From Methanoregula sp. (GTDB lineage Archaea > Halobacteriota > Methanomicrobia > Methanomicrobiales > Methanospirillaceae): a stretch of DNA of 64,000 nt. The notes beneath the pieces are model-generated. The model saw only the letters and a list, made by a program, of their open reading frames with translations, did no database searches and was not told where the DNA came from. Position 1 is the first letter of the stretch. The number at the start of each line of letters is the position of its first letter. The stretch covers positions 40,615 to 104,614 of the forward strand of contig JAKLGZ010000001.1 in the NCBI GenBank assembly GCA_022710385.1, given 5' to 3'. Positions 63,300 to 64,000 of the stretch are shown piece after piece. A program made the translations under genes and the position numbers.

Positions 63300-64000
63300 A
63301 TGACTCGTCGCATCCTCCTGGTGAGCTGCCTTCTCCTGTTTGCTTTAGCCTGTGCCGGGTGCCTTTCAGCGCCCTGGGACTCAGATAGTGTGAAGATTGA
63401 CGAACAATTCGCCCCTTCGACGGCAGGCTCAGGAATCCCCTCGCGGGATGTCCCTTATCCGATCCCCACCATTGTTCCTACATATGCCCCGGGATATGCT
63501 GCTGACCTGGAAGCCGACCAGAAGATCATCAGGACCGGCAGTCTGAATCTCGAAGTCAAGAACGTCTCTTCCACGCTTGACCCTCTCAAACAGATCGCCA
63601 CCCTGCATGGGGGGTATGTCGGATCCATGTCGGTGAATACTCAGTATGGGAACCGCCTGTATGCATCCCTGACAATCAGGATCCCTGCGGGTGAATTCGA
63701 TGCGACGGTAAGTGACATTAAGAAGCTCGGGACACTCAAATCCGAATCGCTCAGTGCGGATGATGTTACCGAGGAATATGTCGATCTCCAGGCACGGAAA
63801 AACGCCCTCGCCAGCCAGCTCGTCCAGTACAACCGGATCATGGAAAAGGCAGAGAATGTCTCCGAGATCCTCGAGGTCCAGGTCCAGATCGAACGGGTGC
63901 AGGTCGAGCTGGACAGGATCGACGGCCGTCTCAAGTATCTGGACAACCGGGTTGACTATGGCACGATCACGGTATCGCTCGTGGAGCCTGAACCGGTAGG
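63300..64000 (+). CDS. DUF4349-family lipoprotein (partial, runs off the window)
   Basis: The first 233 residues of an exported lipoprotein. The lipobox is ACAGC (Cys21), followed by a Pro/Tyr-rich linker (30-70). The DUF4349 domain starts near 72 with I-I-R-T-G-S-L-N-L-E-V and continues through G-G-Y-V-G-S. A coiled-coil segment (about 160-215) contains R-K-N-A-L-A-S-Q-L-V-Q-Y and V-E-L-D-R-I-D-G-R-L-K-Y-L. In complete members a C-terminal transmembrane helix follows; that part is outside the window. Role unknown; a leaderless promoter is suggested by the TATA box. Confidence 0.87.
   Translation, partial: MTRRILLVSCLLLFALACAGCLSAPWDSDSVKIDEQFAPSTAGSGIPSRDVPYPIPTIVPTYAPGYAADLEADQKIIRTGSLNLEVKNVSSTLDPLKQIATLHGGYVGSMSVNTQYGNRLYASLTIRIPAGEFDATVSDIKKLGTLKSESLSADDVTEEYVDLQARKNALASQLVQYNRIMEKAENVSEILEVQVQIERVQVELDRIDGRLKYLDNRVDYGTITVSLVEPEPV

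Noticed and set aside
1..64000. tRNA, rRNA, CRISPR, insertion-sequence transposase or integrase genes
   Set aside because: Looked for but none seen on reading; no transposase-like protein or terminal inverted repeats beyond the small dispersed element.

Overview
The window looks like chromosomal DNA of a euryarchaeal methanogen relative, most likely Methanomicrobiales (Methanoregula/Methanosphaerula-like). The inference rests on archaeal TATA boxes 20-45 bp before many starts, leaderless or short-leader genes, and many exported proteins built from NHL, IPT/TIG, PKD, PEGA, InlB-like and KNH-like (Ser-Thr-rich 'GPI-anchored family') modules. No methanogenesis, rRNA, tRNA or CRISPR locus is present, so the placement is inference.

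Layout. 0-5.4 kb: a giant surface protein with three beta-propellers' worth of NHL repeats. 5.7-15.1 kb: a small paralogous protein coupled to moeA, facing a large two-gene unit that encodes a double-AAA ATPase and a VWA protein, resembling a split VWA8/midasin-like machine. 15.4-17.1 kb: ABC exporter. 17.5-24.6 kb: GYD protein, phytase-like propeller, second copy of the small paralogue, PKD surface protein with coupled downstream gene, radical SAM enzyme, methyltransferase. 24.8-32.2 kb: AroK-like kinase, OFA-type MFS carrier, META lipoprotein, Imm-5-like protein, CDF transporter, Fe-S aldo/keto reductase and small conserved proteins. 32.5-38.1 kb: PEGA surface protein, membrane-anchored Lon-type protease, SRAP protein, membrane-anchored acetolactate decarboxylase. 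38.3-41.1 kb: NitT/TauT-type ABC importer whose binding protein appears circularly permuted.

41.4-44.8 kb holds an M6-like lipoprotein protease, a cytosine-deaminase-like enzyme, a creatininase-family protein and a PNPOx-like protein. 45.0-53.4 kb is a lower-GC island: radical SAM enzyme, two polytopic GT-C-like membrane proteins that each end in one KNH-like module, FkbM methyltransferase, asparagine-synthase-like enzyme, plus a frameshifted orphan KNH module. Together these suggest surface glycan or glycoprotein assembly. 53.7-64 kb: TrkH, a 35-residue membrane protein, flavin reductase-like protein, further surface proteins including a 22-residue repeat protein, an AlkD-like enzyme, lipoproteins and a partial DUF4349 protein.

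The points I consider most worth a second look are: a ~67-bp palindromic intergenic repeat in three copies; the permuted binding protein; KNH modules placed at the extreme C-terminus of glycosyltransferase-like membrane proteins; the split VWA8-like pair with complementary Walker defects; and the exported 22-residue repeat protein.
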